A stretch of 47,231 nt of DNA from Elusimicrobiota bacterium (GCA_026388095.1 JAPLKL010000077.1:1-47231), one strand, 5' to 3'; positions 41,001 to 47,231 are shown, counted from the stretch's first letter. Notes: generated by a model from the letters alone, not told the origin. Numbers and translations: made by a program.

Positions 41001-43968
41001 AGATTTCGACGAACACGGTGCCCGCGAGATAGTCGGAGCCCAGCAGGATGCGCGCGGTCTCGCCCGGCAGGTAGGAGGAGTGCTCGAAGAGCGCCACGGC
41101 CGGCAGCTGCAAGGGCAGGCGGCCCTTGGTGTCGGCGCAGAGCAGCACGATGGACTGCTCGTTGGCGCCGCCCCAGGGGTCCTGGCTGCGCACGGTCAGA
41201 CGGTAGGCGCCGGTCTCCAGGCTCCCCAGAGCCGCGGACGCGGGTTTCTCGGCCAGGAACTTGAGGCTGCCGCCCGCCACCTTGGCGCCGTTGGGGACGT
41301 CCTTATAGATCGTCTCCAAAGACGGCGTCTCCGGGAAGTAGCCGGCCCAGTAAGGTTCGGTCTCCACGTCCTTGGGCCGGCCCGCGAGCCGGAAGAGCTC
41401 GAAAGCGCCGCTGCCCGCTACCGCGTTCTCGTTGAGGTTCATGAGCCGCACCGGCACCGCGGCCGGCTTGCCGGCCGTGAGGAACCCGGAGTCCGGCGAG
41501 ATGTCGAAGAGGAAGGCCTTGGCCCCGGCCTTGAACGAGCGCTCGGCCGTGATGGTGCGCCCCCCCGCGTCCCGGGACTCCACCTCCACCCGGAAGTCCG
41601 AGGGCCAAGGGTCCTTCATGGCCTGGTCCTGGGGCTGGGGGGTGAAGGAGAACGAGAAGGCTCCGTCCGCGCCGGTCTTGACCTGGCCCGAGGCGACCTC
41701 GGTGCGGCCGCCGCCGATGTTGCCGCGCCACCACCAGCAGAACCACGGGATGTAGGCGTCCCGGTAGACTCTGTAGGTGACGGGGGCGTCCGGCACCGGG
41801 CCTCCGAAATAGTACTTGGCCTGGCCCGCGACCATGGCGAGCCGGCCGTAGCGCCAGGCTCCCGTGGACTCCTTCACCGTCACCTCGAACTCGGGCCGCT
41901 TGTACTCCTCGACCGCGAAGCCCTCCGAGCCGGAGAAGCCGTGGCCGAAGTCGGTGATGGAGGCGTTGATGTTGTAGCTGCCCAGGAGCCGTCCCGTGGG
42001 GATGGTGAATCTGGCCGAGGCGCTGCCCAGGGCGCTCAGCTTGAGGTCCTTCTTGTAGAGCTCCTGGTAGTTGGCGTCGCGGGCGCTGAAAGACACCACG
42101 GAGGCCCCGTCGTAGACCTTGTAGCCGCGCGGGATGCGGCGCAGCACCGTGACCTTGGCGCGCACCTCCTGGCCCGGCCGGTAGATGGGCCGGTCCGTCT
42201 CCAGGCGGACCTCGATGGGCGCCGGGACCGAGTGGCTGAAATAGACCGGATTGGCGCCGTAGGCATACGAGGCTCCGGCCTGGGCCAAAGCGTCGAAGGA
42301 AAGGTTGTAGCCGGTCGCGTAGGTCAGGGGCACGGTCGCCGAGGCCTGGGCCATGCCGGAGTCGTCGGCGGCCAAGGACAGCCGCTGCGCGGCGCCCCAG
42401 TCCTCGCGGCGAAACGCCTCGAGGGAGGCGGCCGCGGGCCGGCCGTCTAGGGCGTTGACCGTGTAGAAATGCAGGGCCGGGGCCTCGCGCCGGGCCGGGC
42501 CGGCCGGGTCGAAGATGAAGTCCCGCTCCGGGCCCTGGGCGCCGACACTGGTGATGAGGAAGAGCTCGGTCACATTGACGATGGCCGCGGACATCAGCGA
42601 GCTCTTGGGCGCGAAGCGCTCGTCGCCGCTGGCCAAAGCCAGGTAGACGCCGGGTCCCAGCGCGGGCGGGGAGACCGCGGTATCGGAGTAGGCGTAGGCC
42701 GCGTGCGTGCTCACCGCCGTTTCCCAGGCGAAGTCCGGGGCACGGACCGCGTAGGATGCCGCGAGCTCGCGTTCGGGCTGGCGCAGGGCGCTCCAGTCCT
42801 GTTGTTCCCGGCGCGGGCGCAGCGACTGCAACTCCCGGGGGTCGAGCCGGTAGAGCCGGAAGAAGACGGCTCCGAGGTTGCGCGTGTTCAAGGAGAAGGC
42901 GTTCTTGCCCGGCGGGGGGGTGAAGCGCGCGGTGAGGTTGAGGACGGGCAGCTCGATCTCGGCGCGCAGCTTGGCGCAATGGCGGCCGGCGCGCGAGAGC
43001 GGCCAGGTCTTCTCGATGCGGCGGCAGAGCTGCACCGTGTCCGCGTAGCGGGAGCGGCCGTCGAGCAAGGAAGCGGCTTCCCAGCCGGCTTGGGCCTTGG
43101 CCGGCGGCGCGGAGAAGGACTCCAGCCAGCCTTTGAGGATGGCCACGGCCGAATCGACCGCGGCGGCGTAGTCCGCAGCCGGAGCCACGGCGTCGGAGTG
43201 CCGCAACGGGATGAGCAGGCGCCAGATCCGCCACTGCTCGCCCGCCGCGGCGCGGCCCGCGGCCGGCATGCGCGCCGATTCTTCCATGATCGCCGCGGCC
43301 TGGGCTGCCGGAGGAGCGTCGGCTGAGAAGGCGACGGCATAGTCCTGCTGGAGGAACGAGAGCGCGGGCGGATTGCGCTCCGGCTTGTGGGCCGCTTCGT
43401 CCAGGAGATAGACGGTCCAGCGCAGGGCCGCGAAATCCCACAGCGTGGGCGCCATGTCGGTCTCCGCGCCCTTGAGGTCCACGAAGTAGCCCTCGCCGGA
43501 GATGGGCGCCTGGAGCAGCTCACGGCGCAGAGCCCAGAGCTGGAGGAACGCGGCCTGGGCTTCCTTGTGCCACTCCTCGGGAGTGCGGCGGGCGAGGTCC
43601 TTGGTCCCGGCTTCCACGTCCGCGGGGGCGGAGTAGCCGTACTGCTTGATGAACTCGCGCGCCAGCTCCGCGCGCTGGATGAGGAAGCGCCCGCGCCAGA
43701 CCGGGTCTTCGGGCAGCTTGGCGGCCAGCGAGCGCGCCGCGGCCTCGGCGTAGCGGAACAGGAGAGCCTCGCTCTCGACGGCGCGGTAGAGGGCCCTGAG
43801 GCGGGTCTCCTCATCGGGGGATTTCAGCAGGGACTCGTAGCCTTTGAGCGCTTCCTGATAGAGGCCTTGGTCGAAGCGCGCGTCGTAGTCCTTGAGGGTC
43901 TTGGGGGCTTGGGCCGACGCGGGGCGGAGCAGGCAAGCCAGCAGGGCGAAGACGAGGGATCGTCTCAT
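38008..43968 (-). CDS. Bacterial alpha-2-macroglobulin with thioester motif
   Basis: At 1986 residues this is the largest gene here. The signal peptide is residues 1-19 (ends PASA/Q). An N-terminal helical region of about 300 residues precedes stacked macroglobulin domains, including the MG2-type IEVRLETDRPIYRPGQEVRAKVTVLR and a strand set ending in SFKAPEQLTSWKIQASAITKD. The thioester CxEQ is present as Cys1459-Ser-Glu-Gln1462 in YPYECSEQLIDRYTPL, followed by the helical thioester domain and a C-terminal receptor-like beta domain. The bait segment is probably the Ala/Met-rich stretch LSEDEGMAAGAAGAAMDRAM (about 1175-1195). Such proteins trap attacking proteases in the periplasm. The usual partner PBP1C is not adjacent. 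Confidence 0.93.
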   Translation of the reverse strand: MRRSLVFALLACLLRPASAQAPKTLKDYDARFDQGLYQEALKGYESLLKSPDEETRLRALYRAVESEALLFRYAEAAARSLAAKLPEDPVWRGRFLIQRAELAREFIKQYGYSAPADVEAGTKDLARRTPEEWHKEAQAAFLQLWALRRELLQAPISGEGYFVDLKGAETDMAPTLWDFAALRWTVYLLDEAAHKPERNPPALSFLQQDYAVAFSADAPPAAQAAAIMEESARMPAAGRAAAGEQWRIWRLLIPLRHSDAVAPAADYAAAVDSAVAILKGWLESFSAPPAKAQAGWEAASLLDGRSRYADTVQLCRRIEKTWPLSRAGRHCAKLRAEIELPVLNLTARFTPPPGKNAFSLNTRNLGAVFFRLYRLDPRELQSLRPRREQQDWSALRQPERELAASYAVRAPDFAWETAVSTHAAYAYSDTAVSPPALGPGVYLALASGDERFAPKSSLMSAAIVNVTELFLITSVGAQGPERDFIFDPAGPARREAPALHFYTVNALDGRPAAASLEAFRREDWGAAQRLSLAADDSGMAQASATVPLTYATGYNLSFDALAQAGASYAYGANPVYFSHSVPAPIEVRLETDRPIYRPGQEVRAKVTVLRRIPRGYKVYDGASVVSFSARDANYQELYKKDLKLSALGSASARFTIPTGRLLGSYNINASITDFGHGFSGSEGFAVEEYKRPEFEVTVKESTGAWRYGRLAMVAGQAKYYFGGPVPDAPVTYRVYRDAYIPWFCWWWRGNIGGGRTEVASGQVKTGADGAFSFSFTPQPQDQAMKDPWPSDFRVEVESRDAGGRTITAERSFKAGAKAFLFDISPDSGFLTAGKPAAVPVRLMNLNENAVAGSGAFELFRLAGRPKDVETEPYWAGYFPETPSLETIYKDVPNGAKVAGGSLKFLAEKPASAALGSLETGAYRLTVRSQDPWGGANEQSIVLLCADTKGRLPLQLPAVALFEHSSYLPGETARILLGSDYLAGTVFVEIWGGQHLLERRALQGGVRLVSIPLTGDHKGGFSVRWFGARDFRIRSGGAAAAVPWKDRELSLKLDYDKVLKPGQKARWALSVTDRDHKPVSGEAVVRVFDRSLEYYAAAASPWLSSLYGARGGPQAGQGSLFAPSVNQIPVEEGWIKKMLNLYYSAINEPEPPELRLNRTRVYGHRFRAQSKGMMLSEDEGMAAGAAGAAMDRAMPAPAAAAAPMAQEAKSLARNEVAGKKDAAQPAPAPVAVRSDFSETAFFEPQLKITAGRGKFSFKAPEQLTSWKIQASAITKDVKRGAFGAEAVTRKDLMVRVDMPRFYREGDQGEIKAVVHNETEAELAGEVTLSVTEEGDPSAEKLGLADLVKPFTVKPHGLTPLTWTVKAPRGQTSFKIRAVARSGDKADAEERDLPILPSRQRLIETALVSLDGTIKKALKAPHFEDQDDTRVNESMTVQIDPQLALSILNSLPFLVHYPYECSEQLIDRYTPLAITNAFYKKNPKLAAAVKKIPKRGTLTPAWDRSDPRRLMTLMETPWEELSQGVKSYWPLIDMFDPALVAAELGDASSKLRSYQNSDGGYPWFPGGRSDPYITLFVLSGFAEAQRYGVEVPMDAAARALGFVNNEVPKHLKPEPGEVSLILYAAYVVTSYPRSLPQAALGYKFAKVWADYADKHVDAMTHMGKALSAYVYWRLGDKAKGDLYLARAMDGAREDPIAGVYWTPEKLSWLWYNDTVETHAFILRTLLALKPKDPRIPGLVQWLLFNRKGNEWKSTKASAAAIYSLLDVMKSRGSLDRGDSFVVKWGPDVETAQVEPFDWLAKPLRWLRLGSDITSRHGTVRIEKEGPGLAFASLTWIYTTDRPAAASGSGMLELTRRFFLRYKEGETYQLKPLAAGDTVAVGDQVEVQLKVNTRSQFEYVHLQDPKPAGFEAEELRSGWKWDQLSRYEEPRDSLTNFFMDWVPHGEYVLRYRLRPTTPGSYRLGAAVLQSMYAPEMSAHSDSFAIKVRP

Positions 43969-44463
43969 AAGGCCTCCGAGGGTTTCGGGGACACCATACT
44001 AAATTTGACCGGCGCGGGGCTGGCCTTTTGACACCTTCCGGCCTGAAAAGTTCCCGAAGCGCGGGTGCGGAGAAGATCTGTAGGAAATCGGCCTGTGCTG
44101 GCGAGCTGTCAAACGAGCGCCCGGCGGCCCTTTGCCGGGCGCAACCGCCCAGACAGGCTCTGCCTGTCTGGGCGGCGCCGTGCTGCGTATGCCGGCGACA
44201 CCGCAGTTATCCACGGACTTGCCCCGGGGCAAGTCCGTGGAGGAATCTTTGGGCTCGCGACTCTTCGCGCGAAGAGTTTGTGGATAACTTGCGGCGTCGG
44301 CCGCTCTGTGGTTCTGGGCGCGCCTTCGGCGCGCGACTCCGCACCGACAGGGATAGCCTGTCGGTGCGGAGTTCCAGGGACGGATCAACGGCTTTTCGCG
44401 CGCCTGGAGATCTCCCCCGCACCCAAAGTGCCCGCCTGACCTCATTTTGCTAACATATCCGGG
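43969..44463. repeat. Large hairpin field, copy E
   Basis: This 495-base gap has no credible gene but at least six strong stems: 44117-44125/44134-44142 (9 bp); 44145-44158/44162-44175 (14 bp, perfect, 3-base loop); 44211-44240 (perfect 30-bp palindrome); 44260-44277 (perfect 18-bp palindrome); 44318-44324/44328-44334; and 44336-44351/44357-44372 (16 bp, perfect). The third and fourth are enclosed by CCGCAGTTATCCAC (44201-44214) and its near-complement at 44280-44294, making a branched structure. The first two are the reversed equivalent of the core in copies A-C. The final 50 bases before glgC look like plain promoter DNA. Confidence 0.75.
44448..44456 (+). promoter_or_regulatory. Extended -10 (TGCTAACAT) for glgC
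   Basis: TGC plus TAACAT (44451-44456) forms an extended -10 seven bases before ATG 44464. There is no Shine-Dalgarno sequence and no clear -35. A leaderless glgC mRNA is the simplest reading. Confidence 0.45.
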
Positions 44464-45702
44464 ATGATCGGCAGCTACAACCGCTGGACCTTGGTGGTCC
44501 TGCTCGCCGGAGGCAAGGGCGAGCGCCTGGGGCCGCTGACCACGGTGCGCTGCAAGCCGGCCGTGCCTTTCGGCGGGATCTACCGCATCATCGACCTCAC
44601 CCTCTCCAACTGCATCAACTCCGGCCTGCGCCGCATCTTCGTGCTCACCCAGTACGTGCCCGCCTCCCTCAACCGCCATCTGCGCGAAGGCTGGCGCTTC
44701 ATCAGCCGGCCCACCCTGGGCGAGTACGTGGAGTCCTTGGCCCCGCAGTTCCGCGTGGGCGAGGAGTCCTTCCGGGGCTCGGCCGACGCCCTCTACCAGA
44801 ACCTGACCACGCTCGAGCAGGAGGACGCCGAGGTGGCCCTGGTGCTCTCGGGCGACCACATCTACAAGATGGACTACCGGCCCATGCTGGACTTCCACGT
44901 GCAGACCGGCGCGGACATGACCATCGGCGCGGTCGAGGTCCCCAAGTCCCAGTCCAAGTCCTTCGGCATCTTCGAGGTGGACACCACCTCCAAGGTCATC
45001 GGCTTCCAGGAGAAGCCGGAGGAGCCCAAGACTTTGCCCGGACACCCGGAGCTGTGCCTGGCCTCCATGGGCATCTACGCTTTCCGCATCTCGGCTCTGC
45101 GCAAGGCCCTGGAGGCCAGCAACGCGGACCCGGAGAGCACGTACGACATCGGCAAGGACATCGTCTGGCGCATGATGCGCGGCGGGCCGGTCATGGCCTA
45201 CCAGTTCGTGGACATGAACAAGAAGTCCTCCAAGTACTGGCGCGACGTGGGCACCGTCGACGCCTACTGGTCGGCCAACATGGACTTGGTCAACGTGGAC
45301 CCGGACTTCAACCTCTACGACCGCAACTGGCCCATCTTCACCACTCAAGTCGTGGCCCCGCCGGCCAAGTTCGTCTTCTCCGAGGGCGGCGACGGCCGCG
45401 TGGGCACGGCCACGGATTCGGTGATCTCGCCCGGCACCATCCTCAGCGGCGGCCGGGTGCACCGCTCCGTGGTCGGCCCTTTCTGCCGCATCAACTCCTT
45501 CGCCCGCGTCGAGGAGTCCATCCTCTTCGACAACGTGGACGTGGGCCGGCGCGCGGTCATCCGGCGCGCCATCATCGACAAGGACGTGCGCATCCCCGAG
45601 GGCGTGCAGATCGGGGTCAAGCCCGAGGAAGACCGCAAGCGCTTCTACGTCAGCCCCGGCGGCATCGTGGTCATCGCCAAGGGCGACGTGATCCAGGCCT
45701 GA
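44464..45702 (+). CDS. glgC: Glucose-1-phosphate adenylyltransferase
   Basis: This enzyme makes ADP-glucose, the committed step of bacterial glycogen synthesis, in the cytoplasm. The nucleotide loop is LLAGGKGERLGPLTTVRCKPAVPFGG. RIIDLTLSNCINSGLRRIFVLTQY, LSGDHIYKMDY (catalytic Asp), GFQEKPEEPK and ASMGIYAFRISALRKAL follow in order, and the C-terminal left-handed beta-helix is visible from VISPGTILSGGRVHRSVVG onward. At 412 residues it is full length. Its final codons (KGDVIQA-stop) are duplicated 612 bases downstream as a relic. Glycogen storage would connect with the GH57-like gene only loosely. Confidence 0.96.
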   Translation: MIGSYNRWTLVVLLAGGKGERLGPLTTVRCKPAVPFGGIYRIIDLTLSNCINSGLRRIFVLTQYVPASLNRHLREGWRFISRPTLGEYVESLAPQFRVGEESFRGSADALYQNLTTLEQEDAEVALVLSGDHIYKMDYRPMLDFHVQTGADMTIGAVEVPKSQSKSFGIFEVDTTSKVIGFQEKPEEPKTLPGHPELCLASMGIYAFRISALRKALEASNADPESTYDIGKDIVWRMMRGGPVMAYQFVDMNKKSSKYWRDVGTVDAYWSANMDLVNVDPDFNLYDRNWPIFTTQVVAPPAKFVFSEGGDGRVGTATDSVISPGTILSGGRVHRSVVGPFCRINSFARVEESILFDNVDVGRRAVIRRAIIDKDVRIPEGVQIGVKPEEDRKRFYVSPGGIVVIAKGDVIQA

Positions 45703-45723
45703 GCCGCCGTCGGGAGGAACGAT

Positions 45724-46254
45724 ATGATGGAACAAAAGCCGGGGTCTCCTCGTATATATAGCAGGGGCGAGATCGAGCGCCTCCTGAAATCTCATATGAG
45801 GAGGGCTGCGATGGGGGAGATCAGAGTAAAAGTCCGGTTCGAGAATCAGCTCGATCGCGGACTTTTTGAAACGGGGCATATCGCAGAGGCGGAAATCCGG
45901 GTGCGGGAACTGGATGCCGTCGTCGACACCGGCGCGGTCCTGTCCCTCTTGCCTCAGGACTTGGTCGAGGCTCTGGGCCTTAAGATTTTCAGCAAGGCCG
46001 TGGTCGCGCTGGCGGATGAGACAAGGATCGAGTTGCCGCGGGCCGGCAACTTGACCGTGACCGTCGCCGGCCGTACCATGAACACGGACTGCCTCGTAGG
46101 TCCGCCCGGCTGCGAGCCTCTGTTGGGGCAGCTCGTGATGGAAGAGCTGGACCTGATTGCCGATCCGGCCAAGCGGACTTTGACCGTGAGGCCGGAGTCC
46201 CCGTATCTGCCCACCCTAAAACTGAAGTCGCAGCGCGTCGCATTGAGAGGTTGA
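45724..46254 (+). CDS. Retropepsin-like aspartic protease, copy 1
   Basis: The 176-residue protein is a clan AA (retroviral-type) aspartic protease domain. The catalytic triad Asp68-Thr-Gly is in LDAVVDTGAVLSLLPQDLVEALGLKIF; LPRAGNLTVTVAGRTMNTDCLVGPPGCEPLLGQLVMEELDLIAD supplies the following strands and the L-L-G flap/helix. Such proteins dimerise to form the active site. There are two good start sites: ATG 45724 (GGGAGGAAC upstream) and ATG 45811 (AGGAGG upstream), the second trimming a basic N-terminal segment of 29 residues that includes IYSRGEIERLLKSHMRR. It has no signal peptide. It is 21 bases downstream of glgC and probably co-transcribed. Confidence 0.87.
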   Translation: MMEQKPGSPRIYSRGEIERLLKSHMRRAAMGEIRVKVRFENQLDRGLFETGHIAEAEIRVRELDAVVDTGAVLSLLPQDLVEALGLKIFSKAVVALADETRIELPRAGNLTVTVAGRTMNTDCLVGPPGCEPLLGQLVMEELDLIADPAKRTLTVRPESPYLPTLKLKSQRVALRG

Positions 46255-46283
46255 GAAAGTTAAGAAAGTTAACACCTGTCACC
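46255..46283 (+). repeat. GTTAAC..CCTGTCACC motif, copy 1
   Basis: GAAAGTTAAGAAAGTTAACA plus CCTGTCACC follows the stop of retropepsin gene 1. Related copies lie at 46862-46890 and 46895-46923. The sequence looks like a small dispersed repeat end. Confidence 0.6.
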
Positions 46284-46290
46284 AGGCGCT

Positions 46291-46890
46291 AAGGGCGACG
46301 TGATCCAGGCCTGAGCCGCCGTCGGGAGGAACGATATGATGGAACAAAAGCCGGGGTCTCCTCGTATATATAGCAGGGGGGAGATCGAGCGCCTCCTGAA
46401 GTCCCACGTGAGGAGGGCTGCGATGGGAGAGATCCGGGCGAGGGTGCGGCTGGAGAATCTGGGCGACCGCGGGGCTTTCGAGGCGGGACGATTGGCCGAG
46501 GATGACATCCGGGTGCAGGATTTGGAGGCTATCGTGGATACGGGCGCGATGATGACGCTCTTGCCCCAGGACTTGGTGGAAGCGCTCGGCCTCAAGATAT
46601 TCGGCAAGGCGGTCGTGTCGTTGGCCGATGAGACGCGCATCGAACTGCCCACGGCCGGGACTTTGACCCTGACCGTGGCTGGGCGCACCATGCATATGGA
46701 CTGCCTGGTCGGGCCGCCCGGCTGCGAGCCGCTGATCGGCCAACTCGTGATGGAGCAGCTGGACCTCATCGCGGACCCCGGGCGGCGGACCTTGACCGTG
46801 AGGCCGGAGTCCCCGTACCTGCCCACCCTCAAGCTGAAGTCGCAGCGGGTCGCACTGAAAAGTCAAGAAAGTTAACAAACACCCGTCACC
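46291..46890 (+). repeat. Tandem duplication, unit 2
   Basis: This unit repeats unit 1 from the glgC tail (AAGGGCGACGTGATCCAGGC at 46291) through the second retropepsin gene to the ACCCGTCACC motif. The glgC tail here is a non-functional relic of seven codons and stop. The 89-base identity at the 5' end contrasts with the divergence that follows. Confidence 0.85.
46336..46875 (+). CDS. Retropepsin-like aspartic protease, copy 2
   Basis: The 179-residue paralogue of the preceding gene keeps the catalytic Asp68-Thr-Gly (LEAIVDTGAMMTLLPQDLVEALGLKIFGK) and the C-terminal LVGPPGCEPLIGQLVMEQLDLIADPGRRTLTVRPESPYLPTLKLKSQRVAL. The first 30 residues differ from copy 1 at one position (Val25 for Met); the segment 31-65 differs strongly (GEIRARVRLENLGDRGAFEAGRLAEDDIRVQD). 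Both candidate ribosome sites of copy 1 are preserved. The last residues and the stop codon (KSQES-stop) come from the repeat motif that follows. The two products could form homo- or heterodimers. Confidence 0.87.
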   Translation: MMEQKPGSPRIYSRGEIERLLKSHVRRAAMGEIRARVRLENLGDRGAFEAGRLAEDDIRVQDLEAIVDTGAMMTLLPQDLVEALGLKIFGKAVVSLADETRIELPTAGTLTLTVAGRTMHMDCLVGPPGCEPLIGQLVMEQLDLIADPGRRTLTVRPESPYLPTLKLKSQRVALKSQES

Positions 46891-46923
46891 ATCTAAAAGT
46901 CAAAAAAGTCAAAGCCTGTCACC
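46862..46923 (+). repeat. GTTAAC..CCTGTCACC motif, copies 2 and 3
   Basis: 46862-46890 reads GTCAAGAAAGTTAACAAACA then CCCGTCACC; 46895-46923 reads AAAAGTCAAAAAAGTCAAAG then CCTGTCACC. Both are variants of the motif at 46255-46283. They occupy most of the gap before the VWA gene. Confidence 0.55.
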
Positions 46924-46938
46924 AACTGCGGTTCGTCC

Positions 46939-46967
46939 TTGCAGTCCATTCTCGCGTAATATAGAAT
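46939..46967 (+). promoter_or_regulatory. Promoter of VWA-domain gene
   Basis: TTGCAG (46939-46944), a 17-base spacer and TAGAAT (46962-46967) precede ATG 46981 by 13 bases. The expected leader is only about six bases, with no Shine-Dalgarno sequence. Confidence 0.6.
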
Positions 46968-46980
46968 TACTGCACCTTCT

Positions 46981-47231
46981 ATGCGGCTTGCGCTTGCGTT
47001 CGCCTGTTTGGCCGGTCTCTGGCCTTGCGCTGCCGCACAGACCCACGCCGTCCCCAAGAAGCAGAGCCATGCCGCGGTGGCCCGGGCCGCGGCCGGCAAG
47101 GCCGGCGCGCCCACGGACCTGGTCCTCATCTTCGACACCAGCGGCAGCATGAACGAGAGCGTGCCCGGCGGCCGCAAGGTCGACGTGGGCAAGGCCGCCA
47201 TGTGGAAGTTCGTGGAGCTCCTGCCCAAGAA
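46981..47231 (+). CDS. Exported VWA-domain protein, 3' end outside window
   Basis: The window holds the first 83 codons. A signal peptide (MRLALAFACLAGLWPCAAAQ, about 20 residues) and a basic linker are followed by the beginning of a von Willebrand factor A domain: TDLVLIFDTSGSMNES, whose DxSxS forms the metal-ion-dependent adhesion site, then KAAMWKFVELLP. VWA proteins bind partners or surfaces through the metal. The function cannot be judged without the rest. It has its own promoter just downstream of the duplicated retropepsin genes. Confidence 0.85.
   Translation, partial: MRLALAFACLAGLWPCAAAQTHAVPKKQSHAAVARAAAGKAGAPTDLVLIFDTSGSMNESVPGGRKVDVGKAAMWKFVELLPK

Larger units (their letters stand above)
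45679..46290 (+). repeat. 612-bp tandem duplication, unit 1
   Basis: The unit starts within the last codons of glgC (AAGGGCGACG at 45679) and includes the first retropepsin-like gene and one GTTAAC/CCTGTCACC motif. A second unit begins at 46291 with the same sequence. The first 89 bases are identical in both units, while the rest of the coding region has diverged clearly. Confidence 0.88.

Noticed and set aside
41303-43441. 712-codon frame overlapping the macroglobulin gene on the same strand
   Set aside because: It is Arg/Gly/Pro-rich and lies inside a clear 1986-codon gene with a known domain order.
44206-44288. DnaA-box-like TTATCCAC motifs as a possible origin (another TTATCCACA at 3249-3257)
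   Set aside because: There are only two boxes in inverted orientation, one imperfect, as parts of a hairpin stem. No AT-rich unwinding region, dnaA or dnaN is nearby.
44028-44453. 141-codon frame in the hairpin field before glgC
   Set aside because: It runs straight through the palindromes, which dictate its sequence; no start signal and no homology-like features.

Overview
The window is high-GC, gene-dense bacterial DNA. I read it as a didermic, probably uncultured lineage. PorV-like and other beta-barrel proteins imply an outer membrane. A FlgD-like C-terminal sorting domain, ThyX in place of ThyA, and many signal-peptide proteins of no recognised family fit Elusimicrobiota or a neighbouring phylum. 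That placement is inference from gene style; no rRNA gene is present.

Layout. 1-3061: two unrecognised co-directional genes (the first entering from outside the window) and a VCBS-repeat lipoprotein candidate. 3062-4610: a hairpin cluster and an IS1380-type transposase. 4682-8037: amidase with a near-consensus promoter, then a converging OPT transporter and PPC-domain gene. 8090-11377: a GT-C membrane glycosyltransferase converging on a beta-barrel protein. 11493-17046: two closely matching copies of a multi-hairpin element in the same orientation enclose three genes: Sel1-caspase, beta-lactamase-fold hydrolase with sorting domain, and PorV-like barrel. 17043-22643: dGTPase, diguanylate cyclase, 2-hydroxyacid dehydrogenase, STN-domain protein, CoA-binding protein, peroxiredoxin and a small membrane protein.

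31543 down to 22640 (minus strand): nine genes, nearly all joined by 4-base ATGA/GTGA overlaps (VCBS protein, response regulator, CbiX-like protein, ThyX, HlyD-like adaptor, GH57-like protein, PhoH, YbeY, zinc-ribbon/TPR protein). 31608-38024: an unrecognised cytosolic protein, a guanidino-group-modifying enzyme homologue lacking the expected Cys, a Lys/Glu-rich secreted protein, a POT peptide transporter and a TMTC-like GT-C/TPR protein. 43968-38008: one very large alpha-2-macroglobulin with a CxEQ thioester. 43969-44463: an elaborate hairpin field. 44464-47231: glgC, two tandem retropepsin-like genes made by a 612-bp duplication, and the start of a VWA-domain protein.

Three genome-scale habits stand out. 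First, hairpin-rich intergenic elements share a two-hairpin core whose stems change by compensating substitutions. Second, several genes have a -10 box only 6-7 bases before the start codon and no Shine-Dalgarno sequence, as expected of leaderless mRNAs. Third, several recognisable enzyme folds lack an expected catalytic or metal-binding residue. No tRNA, rRNA, CRISPR array or convincing origin was seen. Family calls come from motif recognition by eye, not from database searches.
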